Origin: Xylaria sp. FL1777 | Lineage: Eukaryota > Ascomycota > Sordariomycetes > Xylariales > Xylariaceae | Direction of reading: 5' to 3' | DNA: 16,849 bases | NCBI GenBank assembly: GCA_022578965.1 | Contig: MU400979.1 | Span: 1 to 16,849, forward strand | Shown: piece after piece, positions 1-9,346 of the stretch | How positions within the stretch are numbered: the first letter of the stretch is position 1 | How the letters are laid out: the number at the start of each line of letters is the position of its first letter | Made by a program: the position numbers and the translations under genes | Notes under the pieces: model-generated | The model's input: only the letters and a program-made list of their open reading frames with translations | What the model was told of the DNA's origin: nothing | Database searches by the model: none

Positions 1-610
1 TAAACTATAATATATTTTATAAAACTAATGCTTTTATATAATATATATTAAAATATATAATTTAAAAATCTTTTTATTAATAAATTATATAAAGCTTATT
101 AATAATTATAAATATAATTTTTTAATTAAATAAAAAGTTATAAAACAAATTAATAAAATATTTTTAAATAGTTTATTTAAGCTTAAAAATAATATATATA
201 AAACGTTTTAAAGCTAATTTAGCTTATATAATATTATTTTATTAAATAATAAAAATATATTTTTATAATTATTTATATAATATTAATTAATTTTTATTAT
301 ATTATTTATTATTAATAATAAATAAATATTAAAAATTTAAGCAATTAAATTAAACTAATTATATTTTAATTGTTTTAATAAGTATAACTGCAAAATTATT
401 ATATTTTATATAATAACTAAAATAATTTATAATATAATGCTTTTTTTATAATTAATTTAAACTATTAATATAATATTATTATAATAAAATATTATATATT
501 AAATTAACTTAATTTATTTAGTTTTAAATTTAAGCTTATATAATTTATTAAATTAATAATAATTTAAAATAGTATTAATAATAGCTTATATAAAATTATA
601 TTTTAATATA
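1..610. other. extremely AT-rich sequence without a recognisable gene
   Basis: I see no gene, LTR or tandem array here. G and C are rarer than anywhere else in the window (four G/C in the first 60 bases), and the few survivors sit mostly in AGCT, ACT or TGC. A 24-bp perfect palindrome of A and T lies at 302-325, which can arise by chance at this composition. The stretch is probably the oldest or most heavily mutated repeat debris in the window. It shows no match to the retrotransposon family further right that I could find by eye. Confidence 0.6.
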
Positions 611-1810
611 TATTATTAGTTATATTTTAATTATAATAAAATATACTATATAAAATATTAAATATAATTATTAAATAAATGCTTTAATATTATATTATTA
701 GCTAGTTTATTTAGTTTGCTAAGTTTTTTAATAAATTTTAAAAGTTTTAAAGCTATTAGTCTTTTTAAAAAATAATTATTAATTAAGCTAAAACTAAAAT
801 TATTAAAAGTTTATAGTTTTATAATAAAGTAAAAAAATAACATTAATTAATAAATTAATAAATAAAGCTTAACTTTTAATTATTTAAGCTTAAAACATTA
901 TAACATAATAAAATATTTTAATTATAAAGTTAGCACTAAATATAAGCATTATTATAAAAAGCCTTAAGCAATATTATAATTGTTTTTTTTAAGTTTTATT
1001 AGCAAATAATCTATAAGTATAAATAATATATATATATATATAAAATAAACTTTAGCTTAAAAATTAACAAAAGTTCTTTAAACTAAAATATATAAAACAT
1101 AAGCTTTAAACCTATAAATATATTTATATAAGCTTTTAAAAGAAATAAGTTATAGCTTATAGCAAGTATAGCTTGCTGTTTTATGTTTTTAGTTTAAAGC
1201 ACCTAAAATAAATCTTAGGTGCTTTAAACTAAAAACATAAAACAGCAGGCTATATTTGCTGCAAGCTATAACTTACTTTTTTTAAAAGGTTGTGCAAATA
1301 TATCTATAGGTTTAAGGCTTATGTTTTATATATTTTAGTTTAAAGCATTTATATTAATTTTTAAGCTAAAGTTTACTTTATATATATATATATATTACTT
1401 ATATTTATAAACTATTTATTAATAAAACTTAAAAATAATAATTATAATATTATTTAAAGCTTTTTATAATAATATTTATATTTAATATTAATTTTATAAT
1501 TAAAATATTTTATTATATTATAATGTTTTAAGTTTAAATAATTAAAAATTAAGCTTTATTTATTAATTTATTAATTAGTATTATTTTTTTATTTTATTAT
1601 AAAATTATAAACTTTTAATAATTTTAGCTTTAATTTAATTAATAGTTATTTTTTAAAAAAATTAATAGCTTTAAAACTTTTAAAATTTATTAAAAAGCTT
1701 AATAAACTAAATAAATTAACTAATAATATAATATTAAAACATTTATTTAATAATTATATTTAATATTTTATATAATATATTCTATTATAATTAAAATATA
1801 ATTAATAATA
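611..1810. repeat. 1.2-kb near-perfect palindrome (two 600-bp inverted arms)
   Basis: The left arm (611-1210) is the reverse complement of the right arm (1211-1810) about an axis between 1210 and 1211, so base i faces base 2421-i. The outer ends match (TATTATTAG at 611 against CTAATAATA-type sequence ending at 1810), the (TA)n runs at about 1027 and 1380 face each other, and the centre reads GCACCTAA...TTAGGTGC (1199-1222). Where I compared arms base by base (1066-1210 against 1211-1355), nearly all differences are C/T or G/A, with a rare transversion. No net indel separates the ends from the axis. I see no coding remnant, no transposase and no clear target duplication. It could be a fold-back element or a head-to-head duplication. 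Confidence 0.85.
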
Positions 1811-1895
1811 GGAATTAATACAGATATATGAAAAATTAATATAAACATATGATTTTATAAATATATAATGCTTTTATTAGCTTAATTAAAAAATG
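1811..1895 (+). repeat. 85-bp direct repeat, copy 1 (intact, equals the empty site of element 1)
   Basis: This copy begins exactly where the palindrome ends and starts GGAATTAATACAGATATATG. A second copy starts at 2156, is cut after 2207 by element 1, and resumes at 9916-9948. The copies differ only by transitions. It contains the uninterrupted counterpart of the element 1 insertion point (TTTTATAAATATATAATGC, about 1853-1871), so it serves as an empty-site control. Its origin is unknown. Confidence 0.8.
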
Positions 1896-2155
1896 TTAAT
1901 GTATACTGTTTTTTCTTATATACTTAATGTTGTTTATTTTATATTTTTCTTTATATATTTTGTTGATTTAATTTTGTTTATACTTTATATTTTATGCTTT
2001 TTACTCTATTAATACTAAAAATATATTTATTATATATTTTAATTTTGTAATATTAATTAATTTTTATATTATACGATGTTTTTTAAACTTTTTAAGCTTT
2101 AGTTGTTACATAAGCGCGCTTTTACTTTAAATAATTTATTTTATTATTAAAAAAG
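1896..2155. other. T-rich spacer between the 85-bp repeats, no gene seen
   Basis: This 260-bp spacer is strongly T-biased on the + strand around 1905-2010 and has no reading frame I can recognise. It holds one unusual CpG-containing palindrome, AAGCGCGCTT (2112-2121), in a region where CpG is otherwise almost absent. The equivalent sequence after copy 2 (9949 onward) is unrelated, so the repeat is limited to 85 bp and this is not a 345-bp tandem unit. Confidence 0.5.
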
Positions 2156-2207
2156 GGAATTAATACAAATATATGAAGAATTAATATAGATATATAATTT
2201 TATAAAC
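2156..2207 (+). repeat. 85-bp direct repeat, copy 2, left part (interrupted by element 1)
   Basis: This matches 1811-1862 with transition differences only. It stops at the 5' LTR of element 1, and the remaining 33 bp are found at 9916-9948, matching 1863-1895. Confidence 0.82.
2203..2207 (+). other. target-site duplication of element 1, left copy (TAAAC)
   Basis: TAAAC lies immediately before the TG that opens the 5' LTR, and the same TAAAC follows the terminal CA of the 3' LTR at 9911-9915. Five bp is the usual duplication for Ty3/gypsy integrases. Removing element 1 and one TAAAC restores the sequence of the intact repeat copy at 1811-1895 apart from transitions. Confidence 0.93.
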
Positions 2208-2702
2208 TGTTACGAAATTAGCACAAGGGTAGCTTTTAAAGCGGCTTAATGCTTTTATATATACTGTGCATTTTTTTTTTTGCTAGCTAGAGCTAAGATT
2301 ACGTAATAACTTACTTAGCTTACTAAGCTTATAATAATTTAAAGCTTACTAAGCTTATAGTAATCTAAAGCTTATTAAGCTTACAGTAATTTAATGTTTA
2401 CTAAACTTATAGTGATTTAAAAAAGGTTATTACTTTTTTTACTTTTTTTTTGTTTATATAGTTATGTATTTTTTAAATTTAGTTACTTATTTAGTTTTAG
2501 TTTTTTAGTTATTAATTTTTTTATAACTGCTAAGCACTAATATATTTATTACTTTTAATTTTTTAAGACTTTTATTAATATATAGTAGTAAAAGTACTTT
2601 AAAAACTTCTTTAATAAACTACTATTAAGAATTTTATTATTACTTACAAATTAAAACTTTAAAAGCAAACTTATTATATTAATATATAATAAGTTTGTTA
2701 TA
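2208..2702 (+). repeat. 5' LTR of element 1, 495 bp
   Basis: It aligns along its whole length with 9416-9910 (also 495 bp) and with the reverse complement of 13682-14176 (495 bp). It opens with TGTTACGAAATTAGC. Its last bases read GTTTGTTATA where the 3' LTR has GTCTATTACA, so the terminal CA has become TA. Differences from the 3' LTR are nearly all C/T or G/A. One short exception is CTGTGCATT against CTATCCACT near 2265-2273, which includes a G/C change. The promoter and poly(A) signals should lie here, but decay hides any TATA box in the A/T background. Confidence 0.94.
2317..2420 (+). repeat. four 26-bp tandem repeats in the U3 of element 1
   Basis: The units start at 2317, 2343, 2369 and 2395, with a consensus close to AGCTTACTAAGCTTATAGTA followed by ATTTAA. 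The fourth unit is the most diverged (TGTTTACTAAACTT). Each unit carries an AAGCTT-centred inverted repeat. The array is conserved in the 3' LTR (from 9525) and inverted in the LTR of element 3 (about 13963-14066). Its position in the upstream part of the LTR suggests transcription-factor binding repeats, which is inference. Confidence 0.85.
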
Positions 2703-3361
2703 CTTTAATAGCTTTTTAATTAATAAAACTTAATATATAAAAATAAATACTAGTATAAAAAGTTAAGTAATAAATAATTTATAAAATAGACTTTTAAAAG
2801 TATACTAAAAAAATATTCGAAAAACAAAAATATTAAATAGTATTACGTAAATAACCTTTACTTAATAACTAATAAAACTAAATTTAAGTTATGCTACTAA
2901 AAACAAAAAGTTAAAAATTAAGTTTAAAGATTTTAAAAACCTTTAGAACTAATAATATATTAAAATAACAAACTTTAGTATTTTTATTAGCTACTTTTAT
3001 TAAAAAAAAAGCAGTAGTAAAAAAAAAAAAGTTAAGCAATAGTAATAAAAAAAAACTAACGTTAATGCTAATACTATAAAGCAAACTAGTTATTTTAACT
3101 TAAAAAACAGCTTAAATACTAAACGTTATAACTTTTAAACTAGCATAAATATTAGCTATAATAATTAAAGCAATAATAATACTTGCTATTATAACAATAA
3201 ATTAAAGCTTTAAACAAATAATTATATTATAACTAATGTTAATATTACTACTAATAAACTTAACGCTTATTTTTATTACTGTTATACTTAAAGTAATAAC
3301 TTAAAATAAAAAACTTAACTTTTTATTATTATTACTACTTTTACTATTAAGATTATTTATA
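2703..3361 (+). other. element 1 leader and gag amino-terminal region, no clear frame
   Basis: This region lies between the 5' LTR and the recognisable gag core. A primer-binding site should start here, but the sequence reads CTTTAATAGCTTTTTAAT and no TGG-type tRNA complement survives. A frame-1 stretch from about 3010 (Ser- and Lys-rich, then Thr/Asn-rich from 3055) may be the gag amino terminus, although the core is in frame 2. The element 2 copy (10605-11263) is collinear, so this is real element sequence. Confidence 0.5.
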
Positions 3362-4150
3362 ATGTTAAAAATGCTAAATATTAAAAGTTTTAAACTTACT
3401 GCTTTAAAGCTTTATAATAAATTTATAAATATAAAAGCTTTTTTAATTTATGCTAAACTTTATTTAAAATAGCATTTTATTATTATTATAAAAAAGAACT
3501 AAAAAGTAATAATTATTTTATAATTTTTGTTAAAAAAAATATTAAAATAGTTTTAACTTATTTTAAAGGATTTTTTAAAAGCTAATAAGTTAACTAACTT
3601 TAAGCTAAAAACAAAAAAGATTTTTAAAAACTACGTTAAGTTTAAAAATTAAATAAAAATACTATTTAAAAACACTTAAAAAGCAAAACACGCAAAAAAA
3701 GCATTTTACTGCTTAAAACAAATAAAAGCAATAATAAATTATGCTATAAAGTTTAAACAATTAGCAGTAATTTTAAGATTATTTAAGCTTGCATTATTTT
3801 ATTTATTTTATAGTAAACTTAAGACTTAAGTTTAAAACAAACTATATAAAATAAATAAACTAGCAAAGATTAATACATATATTAATATAGCTATTATAAT
3901 TAATTAATAATTATTTAATTGATACTTTAAAACTAAAAAAACTAAAAAAAACAAAAAAAAAAATACTTAAAAAAATATTAAACAAAGATTTAAACAAATT
4001 AGTAAAGTCTAAAAACAATAATTTTAAAATATGTTTAAAGTTAAATATTATAACTATAAAAAAAAAAAACACTTTTAAAAATAATGCTAATTTAAAAAAA
4101 AAAACAAAAAAAAAAGCTATAAAAAAAAAAAATTTTTTTAACTTAAAAAA
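3362..4150 (+). pseudogene. gag: gag remnant with CCHC zinc knuckle (element 1)
   Basis: Gag would form the cytoplasmic particle that packages the element RNA. In frame 2 the translation, read through stops, follows the fungal retrotransposon gag pattern. It runs NIKAFLIYAKLYL (about 3431), ILKDFLKA, then YAIKFKQLAVIL (about 3740) followed by LFYLFYSKLKT, which corresponds to the usual YAxEFRQLA...FYxGLK block. The same frame ends in a Lys-rich stretch and a zinc knuckle at 4046-4087, spaced C-x2-C-x4-H-x4-C. The first two positions now read TAT (Tyr), the His is CAC (4070-4072) and the last Cys is TGC (4085-4087). In element 2 the first Cys is still TGT, which supports the reading. The true start codon is not determinable: ATG at 3362 opens the recognisable part, but gag may begin upstream. 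Confidence 0.82.
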
Positions 4151-5865
4151 AAAGTATAAGTTATAAAAGTTTAAAACAACAAAAAATAATAAAGCAATTT
4201 AAAAAATATGTTTTTAAAGCAAAAGTATAAAGTTATTGTTTTAAGTTAAAATAAAAATGCTACATTAAACAAATTTAAATGCTTTATTTATATAAGTTAA
4301 AATAAACAAGCATATAAATATTATTTAAAAGCTTTATAGTTATTAAAACAAATTACAAAAAAATATATTTATTATATAAATAATTAAAGTTATTTAATAT
4401 ATAACTTAAAAAAATAATTTAACTAAAAATAGCAAACAATAAAAAGTAATAAGTTAATATAATTAGCAAACTTATAAAACTATAAAAACTTTAAACTATT
4501 AAAGCTTAAAATATAGCTTAAAAAAAAGTTATGTTTAAAAAAATAAAACTATAACTATAAATAGTATAGTTATTAAACTAATTATAAACTACTAAAATAT
4601 TTAGTTGTTAAATAAACTTAAAAAAACAAAACTTATAAAACTTTAAAGCAAAAATAAATAAAATTAAAAGCTATAAAAAACACTATAAAAAAAAAACTAA
4701 TAAAAATAAATAAAGTATTTTTATAGCTTAAACTGCTTTAAATATAATAAAATAAAAAAGCATTAATAGTTAATATAAAAACTAATATGTTTTAAAAACT
4801 AAAACTAGCAATTTAACTAATTGCTAAAAATTACTACTATAATAAAACTATAATAAAAAACAATAATAATATTTTATGCTTAAAAAATCTAAAACATAAT
4901 AAAGTATTATAAAATTGCTATATAATATATTATTGCTATTAATATTTACTTAATAAACTAAAAAATAATTAGTTTTTTAAACAAATTATAAAAACAAAAA
5001 TATAAAACCTTTATAAATTAAAATAATTAATTATAACTATAGTTTATTATAAAAATTTATAAAAATTTGCAACATTTAAAAAAAATTTTAATTATATTTA
5101 TAATATTATTTTAAAAAAATGTAAAAACAACTGCTATAAATATTACTAGCTAATTAAAGCATAATTATACTAAAAAATAATTACTAAAAGCAAAAAAGCT
5201 TAAAAATTATAATTTAAAGCTTAACTAAAAGCAAAAATAAAACAAAGCGCAATAATATCTAGAGTACAAAATAAAACAAGCATTTAAACATTTAATAAAA
5301 AAAAGTCAAAAAACAAAATAAGCACTTGCTAAAAAAGCAGCAAATAACTAAAAAAACTAAAGCTTTACGTAAAGTTTAATATAATAACTAGCAAAACTAA
5401 TTTAAAGTTAAACTTATATATTAAAAAAAAAAATATAATACTTTAATTAACTTAAAAGCATAAGCTAATATAATTTTACTTAAAGTAACAAAACAAAATA
5501 AAATTTTTTAAAAATATAAACAAAAATCCTAAAGAATTAAAAAATTTAATAAAAGCATTTTTAGCTATAATAACGGTTATATACTTAAAAAAATTAAACC
5601 TTTTAATATATTTATACAAAAATACAAAAAATAAATCATATTAAATATTATTAATATATTTAATTATAATATTATTTTAGAAATATTATAGCTAAAGACT
5701 AGTAATTTTTTAATTTAATAAAAAGCAAAAACTATTAATTAAAAAAATAAAAAACAAAGCAAAAAAATCAGAAAAATCGCAAAAAAAATTCTAAACAAAA
5801 TACTAAAAATATATTATAAATTTTACCAACTATTTAAAAAAAAAAAAAAAAAAGAACTTTTTAAA
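4151..5865 (+). pseudogene. gag-pol linker and presumed protease region (element 1), not resolved
   Basis: About 1.7 kb separates the zinc knuckle from the start of RT homology, which is longer than a protease alone needs. I could not place an aspartic-protease D-S/T-G motif with confidence. The best candidate is frame 0 at about 4554-4640, where INSIV precedes a hydrophobic stretch and then KLKKTKLIKL, a loose match to the protease region after its active site. The glycine codon does not derive from GGN by transitions alone, so I hold this weakly. From about 5800 the translation in frame 1 resembles the segment that usually precedes RT (YKFYQLFKKKKKKEL before HSL). A collinear copy lies in element 2 up to 13681. 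Confidence 0.45.
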
Positions 5866-6720
5866 CATAGCTTATAGAACTACTATATTTTTATTAAGAA
5901 AAAATGTTAACTAAAGCTTTATTAAGTATACTACATAAGCTTAAACAAAACAAACGCTTTATAAAAATATATTTAAAAAAACTTAGCAAAAGAATTTTTA
6001 AAAAAGTTTTAATTATTTGCTAAATATTTTATAGTGCTAATACTTAAAATAAAAAATAAAAAACAACTAATTAATAAAAAAAAAAAACTAATATAGCAAG
6101 TAATAGTTAATTATTAACTATTAAACGCAATTATTATTGCAAATAAATATTTTTTTATTTTGCTAGTAATTATAAAAAAAAACATTAATTAAGCAAAATA
6201 GTTTATAGTAGTTAATATTTTAAATAAATATTATGCTATTAAAATAGCTAAAGAAAAAAAATAAAAAACTACTATATAAATAATATATAAATTATATAAG
6301 TATATAGTTATGCTATAAAAACTATAGAATGCATTAGCTAGCTTTTAATATATAATAATAACGATTTTATAGAAGTTTTTAAACAAATTTATGTTTATTT
6401 ATTTAAATAATATTTTAATTTATTTTAAAACACTAAAAAAACATAAAAAATACATAACTTAAGTATTAAAAACACTTAAATAAACAAAATTATAACTTAA
6501 CACAAAAAAGTATATATAGCATATATAAAAAATTAACTTTTTAAGATTTACAATTACTTTAAAATAAATATAAATTTAATAATTAAAAATTAACATAGTA
6601 TAAAACTAAAAAATATTTAATCTAGCTATTATTATAAATATATAATAAGCATTAAAATTTTTGAACTATGTTTAAATGCTAATTTAAAACTTTAGAAAAA
6701 TAGCATTTTACTTTATAAAG
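5866..6720 (+). pseudogene. pol: reverse transcriptase domain remnant (element 1)
   Basis: The RT would copy element RNA into DNA inside the Gag particle. Frame 1, read through stops, gives the gypsy RT blocks in order. These are HSL.NYY (5866, usual HRPYDH), NLAKEFLKK (5980), KYYAIKIA (about 6220, the block before the first catalytic Asp region), YKLYKYIVML and NALASF (about 6285-6345), and the YxDD box at 6400-6411. After the box come LIYFKTLKKHKKY and NFLRFTIT (about 6535). The catalytic box reads YLNN: both Asp codons are now AAT, one G-to-A change each, so the enzyme is dead even apart from the stops. Length and block spacing are normal for Ty3/gypsy. Element 3 would carry the same domain beyond the right edge of the window. 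Confidence 0.9.
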
Positions 6721-6807
6721 TATATAAAAAAAAAATACAAAAAAAAATCTTTTTTAATTTTAAAAGAAGCTTAAAAAGCTTTTAAAGAACTAAAACTAAA
6801 AATTACT

Positions 6808-7212
6808 TTCGATTTTATAGTTAAACTACTTAATTTATAAAAAAAGAAAAAGCTAAAAATAAATGCTTTAAATAGTATAATTATAAAAGTTTTAAAACAA
6901 CTAAAAAACAACAAAAAATAGTACCTAGTAGCTTATTATTTTAAAGCATTACAAAATATAGCATTATAATACTTTATATATAACAAAAAACTGCTTGCAA
7001 TTATTATAGCACTTAAAAAATAAGAACTATTTTTTATAAAAATTATAAAGCTAATTAAAATTTATTTAAATTATTAAAACTTAATAAAATTTATAATTAT
7101 ATAAAAAATTACTAAACGATATAAAAATTAAATAGTTTTTTTTTTTAAGTTTAACTTTAAAATATGTTATATTAAAAAAAAAAAAAACATTTAAGCAAAT
7201 ATACTTAGTTAA
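6808..7212 (+). pseudogene. pol: RNase H domain remnant (element 1)
   Basis: This domain removes the RNA strand during reverse transcription. It continues in frame 1 directly after RT. It opens FDFIVKLLNL (6808), and a few codons on the DASD-type motif survives as NALNS (first Asp GAT to AAT). VAYYFKAL (usual PVAYxSRKL) and YNKKLLAIIIALKK (usual Y.I.DKELLAIVxALKEW) follow. The tether to integrase, FNFKICY then ANILS-stop at 7195-7212, matches the conserved F.I.Y.PGxxN.ADALSR end, with the final Arg codon now TAA. The catalytic Asp codons have been lost by G-to-A change. Confidence 0.9.
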
Positions 7213-7379
7213 CAAAATAAAAAGAAATTTAAAGTTCTAAAAAAAAACATTTAAGTACTACATTTTTAAAGAAATAAAAGCTTAAAAATTAAAGTTATAC
7301 TTAAAAACTTTATAAATATATAGCTATAATAAGCTTATAACTTAAAAAAGTTAGCATAATTATAAAAATATAAAAAATT

Positions 7380-8560
7380 AAAAAATAACAAGCTAATATA
7401 TAAATATAAAGTTTATTTACTGGAATTTTTATAAAACAAGTTTATTAAAAAATTCTATAAACATTTATTATATAAACACTAAAAAACAACAAAAACAGTT
7501 AAATAATTACAAAAAAAGTACAATTTTTTAAAACTATAAAACATAATTAAATTTATTATAAAAAAGTGCAATATTTATAATAAAGCTAAAGTAGCTTAAT
7601 ATAAGCTTTATAAACTATTATAACTTATATAAATACTTAAATAAGCATAGCATATTATTGCTTAAGATTTTATTATAATATTATTTTTATTAACTAATTT
7701 AGTTATAAAAGTACAATATAATAAAATATAAGTTATTATTAATAAACTTACTAAGTATGCTTATTTTTTACTGTTTAAAGAAAATATAATAGCTAAATAA
7801 CTTGCATACGTTTTTATATGCTAATATTTAAATAAGCATAAGCTACTAAAAAAGATTATTTTAAACTAAAATAAATTGTTTACTTTTAAGTTTAAAACTA
7901 GTTTTTTTAAATTTATTAGTATTAAACTAAAATTTTTAACTGCTTATTACTTATAAACAAATAAACAAACAAAAAAACTAAACTAAATACTAAAATAATA
8001 TTTATAAAGTTATATTAACTATTAATAAAATAATTAAGTAAAACTATTACTAATAGTACAAATTTTATATAATATATTAATAAATAAAAATATAAACATA
8101 TTTTTGTATAAAGCTATTTATAAACAGCAAATAATTACTAAAAAACAAAAAAAAACATTAATAAAAATATTTGCTATTTTAATTATAATACTTTAAGCAA
8201 AAACTATTATAACAAAAATTAAAACATTATAAGCTAAACTATAACTACGTTTTTAGTTTTTATAATAACAAATGTTAGTATATTATAACAAAAAACAAAC
8301 TAAAAAACTAACCTTTAAAAAAAAAACAAAGTTTATTTATTATAACAAAAATAAAATGCAAATATTAATATTTCTTAAATTAAAACAAAACAACTAAGCA
8401 ATAAATTAAAATTTAAAAAACTTAGCTTTTTTAAAATTAAAAAAGTTATTTTACTTACTAACTATAAACTATTATTACTAAAAAATATACAAATTTACCT
8501 TATTTTTTATATTTTTTTACTAAAACTAGCATTTATTAGAACATTTATTAAAACATAACT
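7380..8560 (+). pseudogene. pol: integrase remnant: HHCC finger and D-D-E core (element 1)
   Basis: Integrase would join the element cDNA to the chromosome. The zinc finger is spaced H-x4-H-x29-C-x2-C. His is at 7462-7464 and 7477-7479, Cys at 7567-7569, and the second Cys is TAT (Tyr) at 7576-7578. The core starts with Asp GAT at 7666-7668 (DFIIILFLLTN), followed by NKLTKYAYFLLFKE. The second Asp is AAT (Asn) at 7870-7872 before KLFTFKF. The TAYHPQTDGQTE block survives from 7939 as TAYYL-stop-TNKQTK, with the catalytic Glu now AAA (Lys) at 7972-7974. The downstream IFYIFLLKLAF at about 8505 matches the conserved HPVFHVSLLKP segment, but it lies in frame 0, so an indel shifted the frame between 7980 and 8493. 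Confidence 0.93.
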
Positions 8561-8588
8561 AAAAATAAAAATAAATTAAAACATTTAT

Positions 8589-8720
8589 AAAGTTAAAAGT
8601 ATACTAAATTTTTGTTAAAATAACAATAACTTAAAATATTTTATTAAATAAAAAGAATACTTATATGCTAATAATATTTAAAAACTTAAAAAACACTTAA
8701 AAACTACTAAAGTAGTTATA
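8589..8720 (+). pseudogene. C-terminal chromodomain remnant (element 1)
   Basis: In frame 0, close behind the integrase, the translation reads VKSILNFC from 8592, then LKYFIK-stop-KEY at 8631-8660 and ANNI-stop-KLKKHL. This follows the chromodomain pattern V..IL......YLVKWKGY....NTWEP..NL, with both conserved Trp codons turned into TAA (8649-8651 and 8679-8681). A chromodomain fused to integrase defines chromoviruses. It binds methylated histone H3 and directs insertion into silent chromatin, which agrees with the stacking of copies here. The same segment lies inverted at about 14872-15003 in element 3. Confidence 0.85.
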
Positions 8721-8799
8721 AGTTAGTTTTACTGCTAATATTTTAACTGCTTAAAACTAAAAAAAAAAAATTAACCTTAAAAAAAACGTTTAAGAAATC

Positions 8800-9336
8800 T
8801 TAATTAAACTTAAATAAAGCAGCTTGCATTGCTTTAGCTTGCTTTTTTTATTATTTTTGCTTTTTTGCTAGCGCTTTTTGTTCTTTTTTAATATGCTTTA
8901 TTTTGTTTAGTTTATTTAAAAACTAAAGCTTTTGCTAAACTATTTTAATACTTTTTGCTTTTAAAAAACGTTTTTATATATAAAGTTAAGCTAATTTACT
9001 TAAAACAAAATTAAAGCTATTTTAAGCTTGTTTTAATTTCTTTTAAACTAAAAATAGCTATTGCTTTGCTTGCTTTTTTTTTTTTTTAAAACAACAGTAT
9101 TTAAAAACTATATTATTAATTAAATTAACTAAAACTTCTAATTTGTTGCAAAAATAACTAGCATATACGCATTTAAAATAACAAAACACGTTATTTATTA
9201 TTTTATACGTTAATAACTAATTAAAGCAGCAAAAGTAAAATATAACTTTATAGCTAATAAAATTAATAAAAAAAGCAAAAACAAGTTTTTGCTTTGTTTT
9301 AAATAAACAGTTAGTTTTTTTAATGCGCTTTAATAT
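8800..9336 (-). pseudogene. antisense reading-frame remnant between pol and 3' LTR (element 1)
   Basis: This 537-bp frame runs against gag-pol. Base composition flips here, T-rich on the + strand while gag and pol are A-rich. The start codon equivalent is ATA (ATG in element 3), and the frame ends at the same TAA as the element 3 copy with identical length. The first 39 codons match element 3 apart from substitutions that fit transitions, and both copies share the stop at codon 40. The middle has Cys residues (FCYFKC) and the end is Lys-, Ala- and Gln-rich. Ty3/gypsy elements do not normally need such a gene. It resembles, by eye only, fungal hypothetical proteins with a Cys-rich centre and a coiled-coil tail. 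Function is unknown. Confidence 0.6.
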
Positions 9337-9346
9337 TATAACATAC

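Noticed and set aside
302..325. 24-bp perfect A/T palindrome, considered as the axis of a second long palindrome over 1-610
   Set aside because: Outside the 24 bp the arms match only with shifts, as expected by chance in A/T-only sequence. A test pair (191-230 against 397-436) did not match.
1199..1222. Telomere-repeat fusion at the palindrome centre (CCTAA and TTAGG)
   Set aside because: The orientation is the reverse of a head-to-head telomere fusion, and there is only one partial unit on each side.
2281..2420. CRISPR-like array from the evenly spaced repeats
   Set aside because: The 26-bp units are directly adjacent with no unique spacers and lie inside LTRs. They are ordinary U3 tandem repeats.
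2703..2725. Primer-binding site after the 5' LTR
   Set aside because: No TGG start or tRNA-like complement can be recognised after C-to-T and G-to-A decay, and naming a primer tRNA would be guesswork.
5120..5172. Second zinc knuckle from the Cys codons at 5120 and 5132
   Set aside because: Spacing is C-x3-C and no His or final Cys falls at the required positions. The knuckle at 4046-4087 fits fully and is in the gag frame.
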